Source of the DNA: Pseudomonas alliivorans
GTDB lineage: Bacteria; Pseudomonadota; Gammaproteobacteria; Pseudomonadales; Pseudomonadaceae
Assembly (NCBI RefSeq): GCF_017826695.1
Contig: NZ_JAFFZW010000004.1
Span: forward strand, 1 to 64,000
DNA: 64,000 bases
Direction: 5' to 3'
The position numbers were made by a program, and so were the translations under genes. Of the stretch, positions 27,349 to 36,798 are shown in pieces; within the stretch, counting starts at the first letter, position 1; every line of letters starts with the position of its first letter. Under the pieces are notes generated by a model. That model saw nothing but the letters and a program-made list of their open reading frames with translations. It had not been told where the DNA came from and searched no databases.

Positions 27349-28590
27349 TCAGCGCCTGCCGCGCAACCACTCCACCATGCCCAGCCCGGCAGCCCGCCCG
27401 CTGGCGAAGCAGGCCGTCAGGAGATAGCCGCCGGTCGGTGCTTCCCAGTCGATCATTTCGCCGGCGCAGAACACGCCGGGCAGTTGCCTGAGCATCAAGC
27501 GCTCGTCCATGGATTCAAAGGTCACGCCACCTGCGGTGCTGATGGCTTCGTCGATAGGCCGTGGCCTGATCAGTCGCAGGGGCAGGGCCTTGATTGCCTG
27601 ACTCAGCAGCGTCGGATCATCGAAGGCTTCGCGTGGCGCCAGTTCTCGCAGCAACGAGGCCTTGGCACCGTCGAGGCCCAACTGACTGTGCAGGTGCCTG
27701 GACATCGAGCGCGAGCCGCGAGGTTTGCTCAGGGCCTTGTGTACATCGCCCTGGGACTTTCCGGGCAGCAAATCAATCTTCACGCTCGCCGAGCCGCTGA
27801 GGTTGATCTGTTGCCGAATCTGCGCCGACAGCGCGTACACCAGACTGCCTTCCACGCCCGTTTCGGTCAGCACGCACTCGCCCAGACGCAGCGGTTGCCC
27901 CTGCAAACCCATGGCGATGTTCTTCAGCGGGGCACCGGCAAACTTGCTGCGCAGCAACTCGCTCCAGGCCGAGACCTCAAAGCCGCAATTGGCGGCCTGC
28001 AAAGGCGCGACATCCACCTGCTGCTCTTCAAGCCAGGGCACCCAGGCGCCATCGGAGCCCAGTCTCGCCCAACTGGCACCTCCGAGTGCCAACAGCGTGG
28101 CAGCCGGTTGGAGCGTCAACTCACCTTCGGGATGGGCGATGCGCAGGTGGCCATCGGCGTTCCAGCCCAGCCAGCGATGCCGGGTGTGGATGATCACGCC
28201 AGCGTCCCGCAGGCGTTTCAGCCAGACGCGCAGCAAGGGCGCGGCCTTCATGTCCGTGGGGAATACTCTGCCCGAGCTGCCGATAAAGGTGTCGACACCC
28301 AGATCGTGAATCCACGCGCACAAGGCGTCCGCGTCGAACTGGCGAAGAAGCGGCGCGATCATCGGCGAACGTTCGAAATAGCGTGACAGAAAATCAGAGT
28401 AGGGCTCGGAGTGAGTGATATTCATGCCGCCGACCCCGGCCAGCAGAAACTTGCGCCCGACCGACGGCATGCCGTCATACAGATCGACCCGAAACCCGGC
28501 CTGGCTCAGCACTTCGGCCGCCATCAGGCCAGCAGGTCCACCTCCGATAATGGCAACGGATTGAGGTTCGGAGGCAGTGAGGTCGGTCAT
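27349..28590 (-). CDS. FAD-dependent oxidoreductase, YhiN/HI0933 family
   Basis: This 413-residue flavoprotein has an N-terminal FAD-binding motif SVAIIGGGPAGLMAAEVLSQ and the conserved second motif KFLLAGVGGMNITHSEP. The C-terminal FAD contact is AGEMIDWEAPTGGYLLTACF. This is the BaiN/YhiN-like family, whose physiological reaction is poorly defined. The start is taken as ATG 28590, with an upstream ATG-like start at 28626 also possible. It is followed on the same strand by nothing within 48 bases and is preceded by the deacetylase-fold gene, 63 bases away. Confidence 0.87.
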   Translation of the reverse strand: MTDLTASEPQSVAIIGGGPAGLMAAEVLSQAGFRVDLYDGMPSVGRKFLLAGVGGMNITHSEPYSDFLSRYFERSPMIAPLLRQFDADALCAWIHDLGVDTFIGSSGRVFPTDMKAAPLLRVWLKRLRDAGVIIHTRHRWLGWNADGHLRIAHPEGELTLQPAATLLALGGASWARLGSDGAWVPWLEEQQVDVAPLQAANCGFEVSAWSELLRSKFAGAPLKNIAMGLQGQPLRLGECVLTETGVEGSLVYALSAQIRQQINLSGSASVKIDLLPGKSQGDVHKALSKPRGSRSMSRHLHSQLGLDGAKASLLRELAPREAFDDPTLLSQAIKALPLRLIRPRPIDEAISTAGGVTFESMDERLMLRQLPGVFCAGEMIDWEAPTGGYLLTACFASGRAAGLGMVEWLRGRR

Positions 28591-28653
28591 GATCAGCTGA
28601 ATATCGATGGCGGGAAAGTGCGGCATTCTACCCGAGATTTGCTGCCCGGCCTG

Positions 28654-29571
28654 TCACAGGCCCAGATCCTGCCAGACCCGTTGCGCGCTGTGATGCAGGA
28701 TGCCGTGCCGCCGGGCCAGCGCCTGGCGGTCCTTGCTGTAACCGCCACCGATCACGCCCATGACGGGGATATCGCGACCCAGGCAATGACGCAGTACCGC
28801 CTCGTCGCGATCTGCCAGACCCTGATCGGTGAGTTGCAGATAACCCAGCGCGTCGTCCTTGTGGACGTCCACGCCTGCGTCGTACAGCACCAGATCCGGC
28901 TTGTAGATGGGCAGCAGGTAGTTGAGCAGGTCATCGACGACTTTCAGGTAATCGCTGTCGCCCATGCCCATCGGCAGCGGGATATCCCAGTCGCTCCGTG
29001 CCTTGCGGGCCGGGAAGTTCTTTTCGCAGTGCAGCGAGACGGTGATGGCGTCTTCTGTGTCGGCCAGAATGCGCGCTGTGCCGTCGCCCTGGTGCACGTC
29101 GCAGTCAAAGATCAGCACCTTGTCCACACGCCCGCTCTGCAGCAGGTACTGGCTGATCACCGCCAGGTCGTTGAAGATGCAGAAACCCGCCGGATAGTCA
29201 TAGTGCGCATGGTGGGTGCCTCCCGCCAGATGGCAGGCCAGACCGTGCTCAAGCGCCTGGTCGGCAGTGAGCAGCGAGCCACCCACGGCCCGGATGGTGC
29301 GGCGCGCCAGTGCCTCGCTCCACGGCAGGCCGAGACGGCGCTGATCCTCGCGTGACAGGTCGCCGCTCAGATAACGGCTGATGTAAGAGGGATCGTGTGC
29401 CAGGGCCAGAATATCGGCCGGACACAGCTCTGGGCGTAATAATTGAACGTCGCGGGTCAGGCCGCTGTCGATCAAGTGATCGCGCAGCAGACGGAACTTG
29501 TCCATGGGAAACCGATGGTCAGCCGGAAACTCCGGGCTGTAGTCGTCGTGATAGATCAGCGGCAGGGACAT
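28654..29571 (-). CDS. Histone-deacetylase-fold hydrolase (AcuC/HDAC family)
   Basis: This 305-residue protein has the arginase/deacetylase fold. Catalytic features include the tandem His in GGTHHAHYDYPAGFC, the Zn-binding DCDVHQGDG (Asp and His) and the third Zn ligand Asp in YDAGVDVHKDD. Bacterial members deacetylate acetyl-lysine proteins, polyamines or other amides. This one resembles the short standalone class, and its substrate is unknown. Start MSLPLIYHDDYSPEFP at 29571 is preferred over the ORF start five codons upstream. The YhiN-like gene is 63 bases downstream on the same strand. Confidence 0.87.
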   Translation of the reverse strand: MSLPLIYHDDYSPEFPADHRFPMDKFRLLRDHLIDSGLTRDVQLLRPELCPADILALAHDPSYISRYLSGDLSREDQRRLGLPWSEALARRTIRAVGGSLLTADQALEHGLACHLAGGTHHAHYDYPAGFCIFNDLAVISQYLLQSGRVDKVLIFDCDVHQGDGTARILADTEDAITVSLHCEKNFPARKARSDWDIPLPMGMGDSDYLKVVDDLLNYLLPIYKPDLVLYDAGVDVHKDDALGYLQLTDQGLADRDEAVLRHCLGRDIPVMGVIGGGYSKDRQALARRHGILHHSAQRVWQDLGL

Positions 29572-29689
29572 TTTGCGTCCGGTCAAAGGTCGAAGCCCGA
29601 TAGTGCCAGTTATGCGCCTTGTCGCACAGTTGGCTGCAACTTCAACAGATTACACTTGCGCCCGAAGATGACGGTTACGGGGGAGATCG

Positions 29690-30259
29690 ATGGAACCGAT
29701 ACTCAAGCTGGACAGCGCCCGATTGCTGATGCGGCAGTGGCGCGACGACGATTTGCCTGCGTTTGCCGCCATGTGCGCCGACCCGCAGGTCATGCGATAT
29801 TTTCCCGAGCCCCTCAGTCGTCTCGAAAGCGCCGCCATGATCGGGCGGATGCGCGGGCATTTTGCCGAGCTGGGTTTCGGTCTGTGGGCACTTGAACGCA
29901 AGGATAGCGGTGCATTCATCGGTTTTACCGGGCTGGGCGTGGTGGGGTTCGACGCGCACTTCACGCCCGCCGTCGAGATCGGCTGGAGGCTGGCACGCGA
30001 GCACTGGGGACTGGGCTTCGCCAGCGAAGCGGCCTGGACCGCGCTCGGTTGCGGCTTCGAGCGCTTGAAACTGGATGAAATCGTGTCGTTTACGGCCGTG
30101 AGCAATGAGCCCTCGCAAAAGGTGATGCAGGCGATCGGCATGCTGCGCGATCCTTCCGACGATTTCGAGCATCCGAACATGCAGGACGGGCACCCGCTCA
30201 AGCCGCACGTGCTTTATCGCATCAATCGCGAACAGTGGCTCAATACCCTGAAACCCTGA
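29690..30259 (+). CDS. GNAT-family N-acetyltransferase (RimJ/RimL type)
   Basis: This 189-residue acetyl-CoA-dependent acetyltransferase begins with the typical LDSARLLMRQWRDDDLPAFA segment. It carries the motif A region EIGWRLAREHWGLGFASEAA (acetyl-CoA pyrophosphate loop, R-x-x-W-G-x-G) and ends with NEPSQKVMQAIGM. This subtype acetylates ribosomal protein N-termini or small amines, and the target is unknown. The ATG follows GGGGGAGA. It stands alone between the divergent deacetylase gene and tesB. Confidence 0.87.
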   Translation: MEPILKLDSARLLMRQWRDDDLPAFAAMCADPQVMRYFPEPLSRLESAAMIGRMRGHFAELGFGLWALERKDSGAFIGFTGLGVVGFDAHFTPAVEIGWRLAREHWGLGFASEAAWTALGCGFERLKLDEIVSFTAVSNEPSQKVMQAIGMLRDPSDDFEHPNMQDGHPLKPHVLYRINREQWLNTLKP

Positions 30260-30302
30260 CTGAGCCCGCCGCCTTATTTCTGTATCATTTCACTTTAATA
30301 GC

Positions 30303-30321
30303 GCAGGCCTTGCGGGCCTGC
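30303..30321. other. Short hairpin between GNAT gene and tesB
   Basis: GCAGGCC (30303-30309) and GGCCTGC (30315-30321) form a seven-base stem with a five-base loop, 44 bases after the GNAT stop. There is no T-tract on the plus strand. A weak terminator or leader structure is possible. Confidence 0.3.
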
Positions 30322-30382
30322 CGCGAACACACCGACCGTCGCTGCCGGGCGAGTGCGGGTACGTTTTGTGCGAGGAATGAAC

Positions 30383-31252
30383 ATGAGCCAAGTGCTGGAT
30401 GATCTGGTTGAGCTGCTGACGCTGGAACCTATTGAAGAAAACCTGTTTCGCGGTCGTAGCCAGGATCTGGGCTTTCGCCAGCTGTTCGGCGGTCAGGTGC
30501 TGGGGCAATCGCTGTCTGCCGCCAGCCAGACGGTCGAGGAGGACCGCCACGTTCACTCACTGCACGGCTATTTTTTGCGACCTGGCGATGCCGGGCTGCC
30601 GGTGGTCTACCAAGTGGACCGTGTGCGTGACGGCGGCAGTTTCAGCACCCGTCGCGTCACGGCGATCCAGAAGGGCAAGCCGATCTTCACTTGCAGCGCA
30701 TCGTTCCAGTACGACGAAGAAGGCTTCGAGCATCAGGCGGCGATGCCGCAGATCGTCGGGCCGGAAAACCTGCCTTCCGAACTTGAACTGATGCAACAGC
30801 GTGCACACCTGATCCCCGAAGCGGTGCATGACAAGTTTCTGCGCCCCAAACCCATCGAGTTTCGTCCGGTGACTGCTGAAGACCCCTACAACCCGCAACC
30901 CGGTGAGCCGGTGAAGTATGTGTGGTTCAGGGCCGATGGCACTCTCAATGACGCGCCTGCGCTGCACAAGTACATGCTGGCCTACGCCTCGGACTTCAAC
31001 TTGCTGACGACCTCGCTCAAACCGCACGCCAAGACTGTCTGGCAGCGCGACATGCAAGTGGCCAGCCTCGATCACTCATTGTGGTTCCACAACGACCTGC
31101 GTGCTGACGACTGGCTGCTGTATGCCATGGACAGCCCGTGGGCAGGCAACTCCCGCGGTTTCTCGCGCGGCAGCATCTTCAACCGCGCCGGGCAACTGGT
31201 TGCTTCGGTCAGTCAGGAAGGGCTGATCCGCCATCGAAAGGATTGGGCATGA
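30383..31252 (+). CDS. tesB: Acyl-CoA thioesterase II
   Basis: This 289-residue protein has two hot-dog domains and hydrolyses medium- and long-chain acyl-CoA. The catalytic set of TesB is visible near the C-terminus: Asp in ASLDHSLWFH, Ser in SRGSIFN and Gln in VSQEGLIR. The N-terminal half has DLGFRQLFGGQVLGQSL. The length equals that of E. coli TesB (286). ATG 30383 follows CGAGGAA; an earlier start at 30353 lacks a good ribosome-binding site. The HAD phosphatase gene overlaps its stop by four bases. Confidence 0.94.
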   Translation: MSQVLDDLVELLTLEPIEENLFRGRSQDLGFRQLFGGQVLGQSLSAASQTVEEDRHVHSLHGYFLRPGDAGLPVVYQVDRVRDGGSFSTRRVTAIQKGKPIFTCSASFQYDEEGFEHQAAMPQIVGPENLPSELELMQQRAHLIPEAVHDKFLRPKPIEFRPVTAEDPYNPQPGEPVKYVWFRADGTLNDAPALHKYMLAYASDFNLLTTSLKPHAKTVWQRDMQVASLDHSLWFHNDLRADDWLLYAMDSPWAGNSRGFSRGSIFNRAGQLVASVSQEGLIRHRKDWA

Positions 31253-31839
31253 CGCTGCATGACATTCGCCACTGGGTGTTCGACATGGACGGCACGCTGA
31301 CCGTCCCCGTACACGATTTCCCGGCCATCAAGCGCGAACTGGGCATCCCGCAGGACGCCGATATTCTCGGCCACCTCGCGGCATTGCCTGCGGCCGAGTC
31401 CGCCGCCAAGCACGCCTGGCTGCTGGAGCACGAGCGTGAGCTGGCCTTGGGTTCGCTGCCCGCCGACGGTGCTGTCGAACTGGTCCGTGAGCTGGCGGCT
31501 CGTGGTTATCGCCTGGGCATCCTGACGCGCAACGCGCGCGAGCTGGCGCACATCACGCTGCAAGCCATCGGCCTTGCCGACTGCTTTGCGGTAGACGACG
31601 TACTGGGACGCGACGAAGCGACACCCAAGCCCCATCCGGCCGGCCTGTTGAAACTGGCCAGTGCGTGGGACGTGGAGCCGAAGAGGATGGTGATGATCGG
31701 CGATTATCGCCACGACCTGGATTGCGGCCGGGCAGCGGGTGCGAAGACTGTTTTGGTAAACCTACCGGAGAATCCATGGCCTGAGCTGGCGGACTGGTAC
31801 GCTGTGGACTGCGTGGCATTGCGCGGTATGTTGAATTGA
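31249..31839 (+). CDS. HAD-family hydrolase (phosphatase-like)
   Basis: This 196-residue HAD superfamily protein has motif I DMDGTLTVP, motif II LTRN, and motifs III/IV KPHPAGLLKLA ... MVMIGDYRHDLDCGRAAGA. The small cap places it near phosphoglycolate phosphatase-like members. The substrate is unknown. The ATG overlaps the tesB stop (ATGA), so the two are translationally coupled in an operon. The REP doublet follows 58 bases after its stop. Confidence 0.88.
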   Translation: MTLHDIRHWVFDMDGTLTVPVHDFPAIKRELGIPQDADILGHLAALPAAESAAKHAWLLEHERELALGSLPADGAVELVRELAARGYRLGILTRNARELAHITLQAIGLADCFAVDDVLGRDEATPKPHPAGLLKLASAWDVEPKRMVMIGDYRHDLDCGRAAGAKTVLVNLPENPWPELADWYAVDCVALRGMLN

Positions 31840-31897
31840 CAGGCGGCTTCATCGTCCGCGCCAGGCACATGCGTTTATCTGAATGAATGCAGAACCC

Positions 31898-31983
31898 GTG
31901 GGCGGCGGCTTGCCGGCGATTCAGTTTCTCGGGCGACCCTTGAGTGCCTGAACTGACGCCATCGCCGGCAAGCCGCCTCCCAC
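31898..31983. repeat. REP-like doublet (inverted pair)
   Basis: Two 23-base arms (31898-31920 and 31961-31983) are inverted copies with a single mismatch, separated by 40 bases. Each contains the core GGCGGCTTGCCGGCGA, itself partly palindromic. The same core recurs at 35588-35663. This is a repetitive extragenic palindrome pair of the type found in Pseudomonas, placed between convergent genes where it can act as a terminator or mRNA-end stabiliser. Confidence 0.85.
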
Positions 31984-32018
31984 CGTTTGAGTTGAGTTCA
32001 CTTCGGGTGTGCTACCCA

Positions 32019-33008
32019 TCAAAACGGCTTGAACAGCACCGCCTGGCCTTCAGGTGACGTAAAAATCCCGTCGCCGTTATGGCCGACCTTGGGCACGACC
32101 ACCAGACGCTGATTCAGGCCTTCCGGGTGGCGTTTCTGCAGGTAGCTGAAGTAGTTCTGGCCGCGGATCAGGCGATAGGCGCCCTGGGCTTCAGCCGCGC
32201 ATGTCTTGTCGAGTGCCGGATGGTTGCGATCGGTGTCCAGTTCGCCAAGCAGGTAAGTGACGTCACGCTTCACGTAACCTTTTTCGATATCCGCCGGTTT
32301 TTCCTTGCCTGAATAGAACGGCATCTTGTTGAGGCCGTATTTCCAGTCATTGAAGTTCGGGCAAGCCTGTGCCGTCACAGACTCAGGCCGCTCGGCATCG
32401 AAGTAGGCATAGGACGACGGGTTGGCAATCACGTAGCGCAGCTTCACGCCTTCGCGGGTCAGCAGGGCATCTTCCTTGCCACCGATCATCGCGTAGCGCT
32501 GCACCACCTGCGCGCCGCCGGAATGGCCGGCGATCACGATTTCCTTGAGGTTGGGAAACAGTTTGCTGTCACTCAGGCGCTTGAGGATGTGGTCCAGCAC
32601 CAGAAACGAGCTGATGGGCTTGGGATCGCTGGCGGTCGCGCCTTCCATCCAGCTGTTCTGGCGCCAGCGCAGGATGTTGTCGGACAGGTGATGAGCGACG
32701 ACGTCTTTTTCATCCAGAAACTGCGGCGCAATCAGCAGCGTCTTGCTGCGCTCCTTCGACTGGTTGGCGGCACGCTCGATGCTGCGCAAGTAAGTCTGTG
32801 CATTGCGCAGGCGACCGTGCAGCACGATCACCACACGCTCGATTTTCGGTTTTGGATGAACCCATTCCTGGCTGAGCCCCAGTGTTGCCTCGGCGCCGTT
32901 GATGGCCAGACGGTCCGGGCTGATCGATTTAACCGCTTGATCCTCGGCATGAGCCCCGAGGCTCACGAAGGCAGTGCTTAACAACAGGACCAGAAGCGGT
33001 TTAATCAT
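32019..33008 (-). CDS. Secreted alpha/beta-hydrolase-like protein
   Basis: This 329-residue protein has a signal peptide at residues 1 to about 21 (MIKPLLVLLLSTAFVSLGAH). The hydrolase core shows the oxyanion segment VVIVLHGRLRNAQTYLRSIE, a nucleophile elbow AGHSGGAQVVQRYA and a late His in VPKVGHNGDGIF. It is predicted periplasmic or extracellular. The substrate is unknown. Start MIKPLL at 33008 is chosen because it gives the signal peptide; a frame to 33161 would overlap the metallopeptidase gene. Its start lies four bases after the stop of that upstream gene, so the two are probably co-transcribed. Confidence 0.83.
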   Translation of the reverse strand: MIKPLLVLLLSTAFVSLGAHAEDQAVKSISPDRLAINGAEATLGLSQEWVHPKPKIERVVIVLHGRLRNAQTYLRSIERAANQSKERSKTLLIAPQFLDEKDVVAHHLSDNILRWRQNSWMEGATASDPKPISSFLVLDHILKRLSDSKLFPNLKEIVIAGHSGGAQVVQRYAMIGGKEDALLTREGVKLRYVIANPSSYAYFDAERPESVTAQACPNFNDWKYGLNKMPFYSGKEKPADIEKGYVKRDVTYLLGELDTDRNHPALDKTCAAEAQGAYRLIRGQNYFSYLQKRHPEGLNQRLVVVPKVGHNGDGIFTSPEGQAVLFKPF

Positions 33009-33012
33009 GTGC

Positions 33013-33900
33013 TTAGAGACTCTTGGCGGCGAAAGTATCGCATTGGGTGATTTGGCCTTGCGCAAAGCCGGTCTTGAACCAGCGTACTCGCTGGGCCGAA
33101 GTGCCGTGGGTAAAGGAGTCCGGTACGACTCGACCACTGCTTTGCTGCTGAAGACGATCATCGCCGATGGCGTTGGCTGCGTTCAACGCTTCTTCAATAT
33201 CACCCGGCTCAAGCCAGTTCAAACGATTTTGTGCGTTATAGGCCCAAACACCTGCGAAACAGTCAGCCTGAAGCTCCTGACGGACCAATAAACCGGTGCT
33301 GCCTTCCATGCGCTGCCCAGACTTGCGAGCGGCATCGACCTTGGCGGAAATACCCAGCTGGGTCTGTACGTGGTGGCCGACTTCGTGGGCGATCACGTAC
33401 GCCTGAGCGAAGTCGCCGGCAGCCGAGAAGCGTTGCGACATCTCGCGGAAGAAGTCCAGATCCAGATAGACCTGCTGGTCGGCTGGGCAGTAGAACGGAC
33501 CCGTCGCGGAGGTTGCGAAACCGCAGGCTGAGTTCACCTGGCCGCTGAACAGCACCAGTGTCGGGTCCTTGTACTGACGACCGTTCTGGGCGAAGACTGC
33601 GCGCCAGGTGTCTTCGGTGTCGCCCAGAATGCTGCGCACGAACTCGGCCTGTTGATCATTGGCCGGTGGTGCCTGACGTGTCTGCGAACTGGTCGGGGCG
33701 CTTTGCTCGGTCATCTGGCCGGTGAGTTGTCCGAGAATCTGCATCGGGTCCTGACCGGTCAGTAATCCGATGGCGACGACGATCACGATACCGCCCAGGC
33801 TCAGTCCCTTGCCTCCAATGCGCATGCCACCACCGCCGCCGCTACTTTCACCACGTGCATCGACCACGTTGTCGCTGCGTCGGCCTTTTTTCCAGAGCAT
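33013..33900 (-). CDS. Neutral zinc metallopeptidase, YpfJ family
   Basis: This 295-residue protein has a glycine-rich N-terminus, one membrane helix at about residues 35-48 (SLGGIVIVVAIGLLTG) and a C-terminal peptidase domain. HEVGHH at residues 172-177 gives the Zn ligands and catalytic Glu, with a third ligand region in QELQADCFAGVWA. The family is widespread, and its substrates are not well established. Start MLWKKGRRSDNV at 33900 is the family N-terminus. It lies just upstream of the secreted hydrolase on the same strand. The stretch 33901-34092 before it holds only its promoter region. Confidence 0.9.
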   Translation of the reverse strand: MLWKKGRRSDNVVDARGESSGGGGGMRIGGKGLSLGGIVIVVAIGLLTGQDPMQILGQLTGQMTEQSAPTSSQTRQAPPANDQQAEFVRSILGDTEDTWRAVFAQNGRQYKDPTLVLFSGQVNSACGFATSATGPFYCPADQQVYLDLDFFREMSQRFSAAGDFAQAYVIAHEVGHHVQTQLGISAKVDAARKSGQRMEGSTGLLVRQELQADCFAGVWAYNAQNRLNWLEPGDIEEALNAANAIGDDRLQQQSSGRVVPDSFTHGTSAQRVRWFKTGFAQGQITQCDTFAAKSL

Positions 33901-34092
33901 GTCGGATCCCTCTTCTTGTCGTGCAATGAGTGTCGCTGGTGAAACCAAAACGCGCCAACCGGTCCCCTGCCAAGTGAAACACGGGCGGCGCAATGCATGA
34001 TGCGAGGTATAGAGGGTAGGGGAGACCGATTGGTTCTAAGAAGCGGCGCCGCGAGACCGGTTTTCTGAATCCGGGCGGCGCGGCTCTGGTGC

Positions 34093-35379
34093 TCAATGTG
34101 CTTTTGCGAGCGTGCTCTCTGACACTTCTGCGGGGGTAGCGTCGGCAAAGCGGTCCACCTGCCGCAGCGTTTTGAAGCTGGTCATCCATGCGCCGACCAC
34201 GCCCAGCGTGCAGACACCGCCCATGATCGCGGCTGGAATCGCACCGATCAGCGAGGCGCTGGTGCCTGCGCGGAATTCGCCAAGCTCGTTGGAGGAGCCG
34301 ATAAACAGCATGTTCACCGCGTTGACACGGCCGCGCATGTTGTCCGGTGTCGAGAACTGTACCAGTGCCGAGCGGATGTAGACGCTGACCATGTCCGCAG
34401 CCCCCGCGATCAAAAGCGCCAGGCACGACAGCCAGAATAAGGTGGACAAGGCAAACACCAGATTCGCCACCCCGAACAACCCGACTGCCATGAACATGGT
34501 CATGCCGACATTGCGATCCAGTGGACGCATGCTCAGGTACACCCCGGTCGCCAGCTCACCCAGACTCATCGACGCGCGAAGCATGCCGAGCCCTTGCGGG
34601 CCGAGGTTAAGCACTTCGTGGGCATAGATCGGCAGCAGCGCCACCACGCCGCCCAGCAACACGGCGAACAGGTCCAGGGATATGGTGCCCAGAATGATCG
34701 GGCGTGAGCGGATGAAGGCGATTCCGGCCGTGAATCGACCCCAGGCGCTGTCGCTCAGGTCCACCAGTTTGCCTGCGTAAGGCGTCGCGACCCTGACCAG
34801 CAGCAGGATCCCGGCAATGAACGCTGCCACGCACACCGAATAGGTCAGCTCTGCACCGCCCAGCCAGTACAGGTAGCCGCCAATCAGCGGACCGCCGACC
34901 GTCGAGCAGCGCATGATCACGCTGTTGGTGGCAATCGCCGAGGCGAGCTGTTCGCGCGGTACGATCTGCGGCAACAGGCTTTGCAGGGCGGGACCGGTGA
35001 ACGCGCGGGCGCAGCCGTAAAGCATCAGCGCGCCGTAGATCAGCCGCAAGTCCTGTAGATTCATGGCCGAGAAGACCAGCAGAATCAGGCCGCAGACTGC
35101 TTGAACGCCCCAACTGATCATCAGGATGACCTTGCGGTTGTAGCGATCGATCAGATCCCCCGCAGGCATCAGCAACAGCAGCATGGGGATGAACTGGGCC
35201 AGGCCGACATAGGCCAGCGCCATCGGCTCGCGGGTCATGTCATAGACCTGCCAGGCGACCACCACTGCCTGAATCTGCATGGCGAAGACCGCCATCAGGC
35301 GCGACAGAATGAAACTGATGAAGCCGGGTTGGCTGGACAGTTTGACGGATGTTGAAGCGGCGGGGGATTCAGAGCTCAA
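34093..35379 (-). CDS. MFS transporter (EntS-like, MFS_3 type)
   Basis: This 428-residue inner-membrane protein has about 12 hydrophobic segments. The loop-2 motif is AGDLIDRYNRKVILMISW, and the sequence ARAFTGPALQSLLPQIVPRE is typical of EntS/MFS_3 exporters. The substrate is unknown, and there are no siderophore genes nearby. The only suitable start is TTG at 35379-35377, which follows GGAAG at eight-base spacing; a nearby ATG on the same strand is out of frame. The 333 bases before it, up to trmA, contain the second REP doublet and no gene. Confidence 0.87.
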   Translation of the reverse strand: MSSESPAASTSVKLSSQPGFISFILSRLMAVFAMQIQAVVVAWQVYDMTREPMALAYVGLAQFIPMLLLLMPAGDLIDRYNRKVILMISWGVQAVCGLILLVFSAMNLQDLRLIYGALMLYGCARAFTGPALQSLLPQIVPREQLASAIATNSVIMRCSTVGGPLIGGYLYWLGGAELTYSVCVAAFIAGILLLVRVATPYAGKLVDLSDSAWGRFTAGIAFIRSRPIILGTISLDLFAVLLGGVVALLPIYAHEVLNLGPQGLGMLRASMSLGELATGVYLSMRPLDRNVGMTMFMAVGLFGVANLVFALSTLFWLSCLALLIAGAADMVSVYIRSALVQFSTPDNMRGRVNAVNMLFIGSSNELGEFRAGTSASLIGAIPAAIMGGVCTLGVVGAWMTSFKTLRQVDRFADATPAEVSESTLAKAH

Positions 35380-35587
35380 GACAGACTTCCATCGAAGCAG
35401 TGTGTTCGCGTTACGGGTTATACCTCAGCTTATAGATAGGAAGCTAATGAAAAAGTTGACGGTTTGTCCGGCCCGGATGTGCATATCGAGCGTTTCCACG
35501 CCCGGCGCTCAGCGTCACACGTGAGTCCGGAATAGCCGCCAGGCGGGACTAAAACCCGAGTCGCTGACTCAACGCATAACCTGTAGA

Positions 35588-35663
35588 AGGCGGCTTGCCG
35601 GCGAAGCGATTTTTCAAGCGCCGCATCAGTGACTGGACCGGCCTCATCGCCGGCAAGCCGCCT
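35588..35663. repeat. REP-like doublet (second copy)
   Basis: Inverted 17-base arms at 35588-35604 and 35647-35663 match exactly and share their core with the doublet at 31898-31983. It lies between the MFS gene and trmA. The remainder of 35380-35712 shows no gene. Confidence 0.85.
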
Positions 35664-35712
35664 CCCGCAATCCGGTTCCTGCTGCGAGACTTATGGGCAC
35701 CGGTCTCCAGTC

Positions 35713-36798
35713 TCAGCGCCTGACTAGTAACACTCCCGACTCCATGTGGTGGGTGTACGGGAACTGGTCAAACAGTGCGCAGCGCTTGACCCGGTGGGTG
35801 TCGTGCAACTGGGCGATGTTGGCCGCCAGGGTTTCCGGGTTGCACGAGATGTACAGAATGCGCTCGAAGCGGCGGGTCAGCTCGCAGGTGTCTGCGTCCA
35901 TGCCTGCACGCGGCGGATCGACAAACACACTGCCGAATTCGTAGCGCTTGAGGTCCACACCCTGCAGGCGACGGAATGGACGAACCTCGTTCAGCGCTTG
36001 GGTCAACTCTTCGGCAGACAGACGCACCAGCGTGACGTTGTCGACCGCGTTGTCTTCCAGATTGCTCAGCGCAGCATTGACCGAGGTCTTGCTGATTTCG
36101 GTGGCCAGCACCTTGCGCACCCGGGTGGCCAGCGGCAGGGTGAAGTTGCCGTTGCCGCAATACAGCTCCAGCAGATCGTCATTGCGCTCGCCCAGCGCGT
36201 CATACGCCCAATTGAGCATCTTCTGGTTTACCGCGCCATTGGGCTGCGTGAACGCGCCTTCCGGCTGGCGATAACTGAACGTGCGTCCGGCAACGTCGAG
36301 CTGTTCGGTCACATAGTCACGCCCGATGACCAGACGCTGGCCCTTTGAGCGCCCGATCAGGCTGACGTCGAGCTCGGCTGCCAGCTGCTCGGCTTCGGCC
36401 TGCCAGGTGTCATCCAGCGGGCGGTGATAACACAAAGTGATCATCGCATCGCCTGCCAGGGTGGTCAGAAAGTCCACCTGGAACAGCTTGTGGTTCAGAT
36501 TCGGGCTGGCTTCCCATCGCTCGCGCAGTACCGGCATCAGCGCATTGATACGCTCGCTGGCAATCGGCAGGCCGTCGAGCAGGATCGGCGTCCTGTTGTC
36601 ACCCGGCGCGAACATCGCGTAGTAACGCTTCTGGTCCTCGCGCCACAGGCGGAACTCGGCCCGCAGGCGGTAATGCTCGCGTGGCGAGTCGAATACCTGA
36701 GGTTCTGGCGCATCGAAGGGTGCCAGCAATTCGCGAAGGCGTACGGTCTTTTCTGCAAGCTGACTTTCGTAGCCTGCGGGGTCGAAAGGAACACTCAT
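35713..36798 (-). CDS. trmA: tRNA (uracil-5-)-methyltransferase
   Basis: This 361-residue SAM-dependent enzyme makes 5-methyluridine at position 54 of tRNA. The SAM site is [16 protein letters not shown], motif IV is [12 protein letters not shown], and the catalytic Cys is in [14 protein letters not shown]. The length equals that of E. coli TrmA (366). The ATG overlaps the purine permease stop by four bases, so trmA is translated from the same message as the permease. No TRAM domain or FeS cysteine set is visible, as expected for TrmA rather than RlmC/RlmD. Confidence 0.94.
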   Translation of the reverse strand: MSVPFDPAGYESQLAEKTVRLRELLAPFDAPEPQVFDSPREHYRLRAEFRLWREDQKRYYAMFAPGDNRTPILLDGLPIASERINALMPVLRERWEASPNLNHKLFQVDFLTTLAGDAMITLCYHRPLDDTWQAEAEQLAAELDVSLIGRSKGQRLVIGRDYVTEQLDVAGRTFSYRQPEGAFTQPNGAVNQKMLNWAYDALGERNDDLLELYCGNGNFTLPLATRVRKVLATEISKTSVNAALSNLEDNAVDNVTLVRLSAEELTQALNEVRPFRRLQGVDLKRYEFGSVFVDPPRAGMDADTCELTRRFERILYISCNPETLAANIAQLHDTHRVKRCALFDQFPYTHHMESGVLLVRR

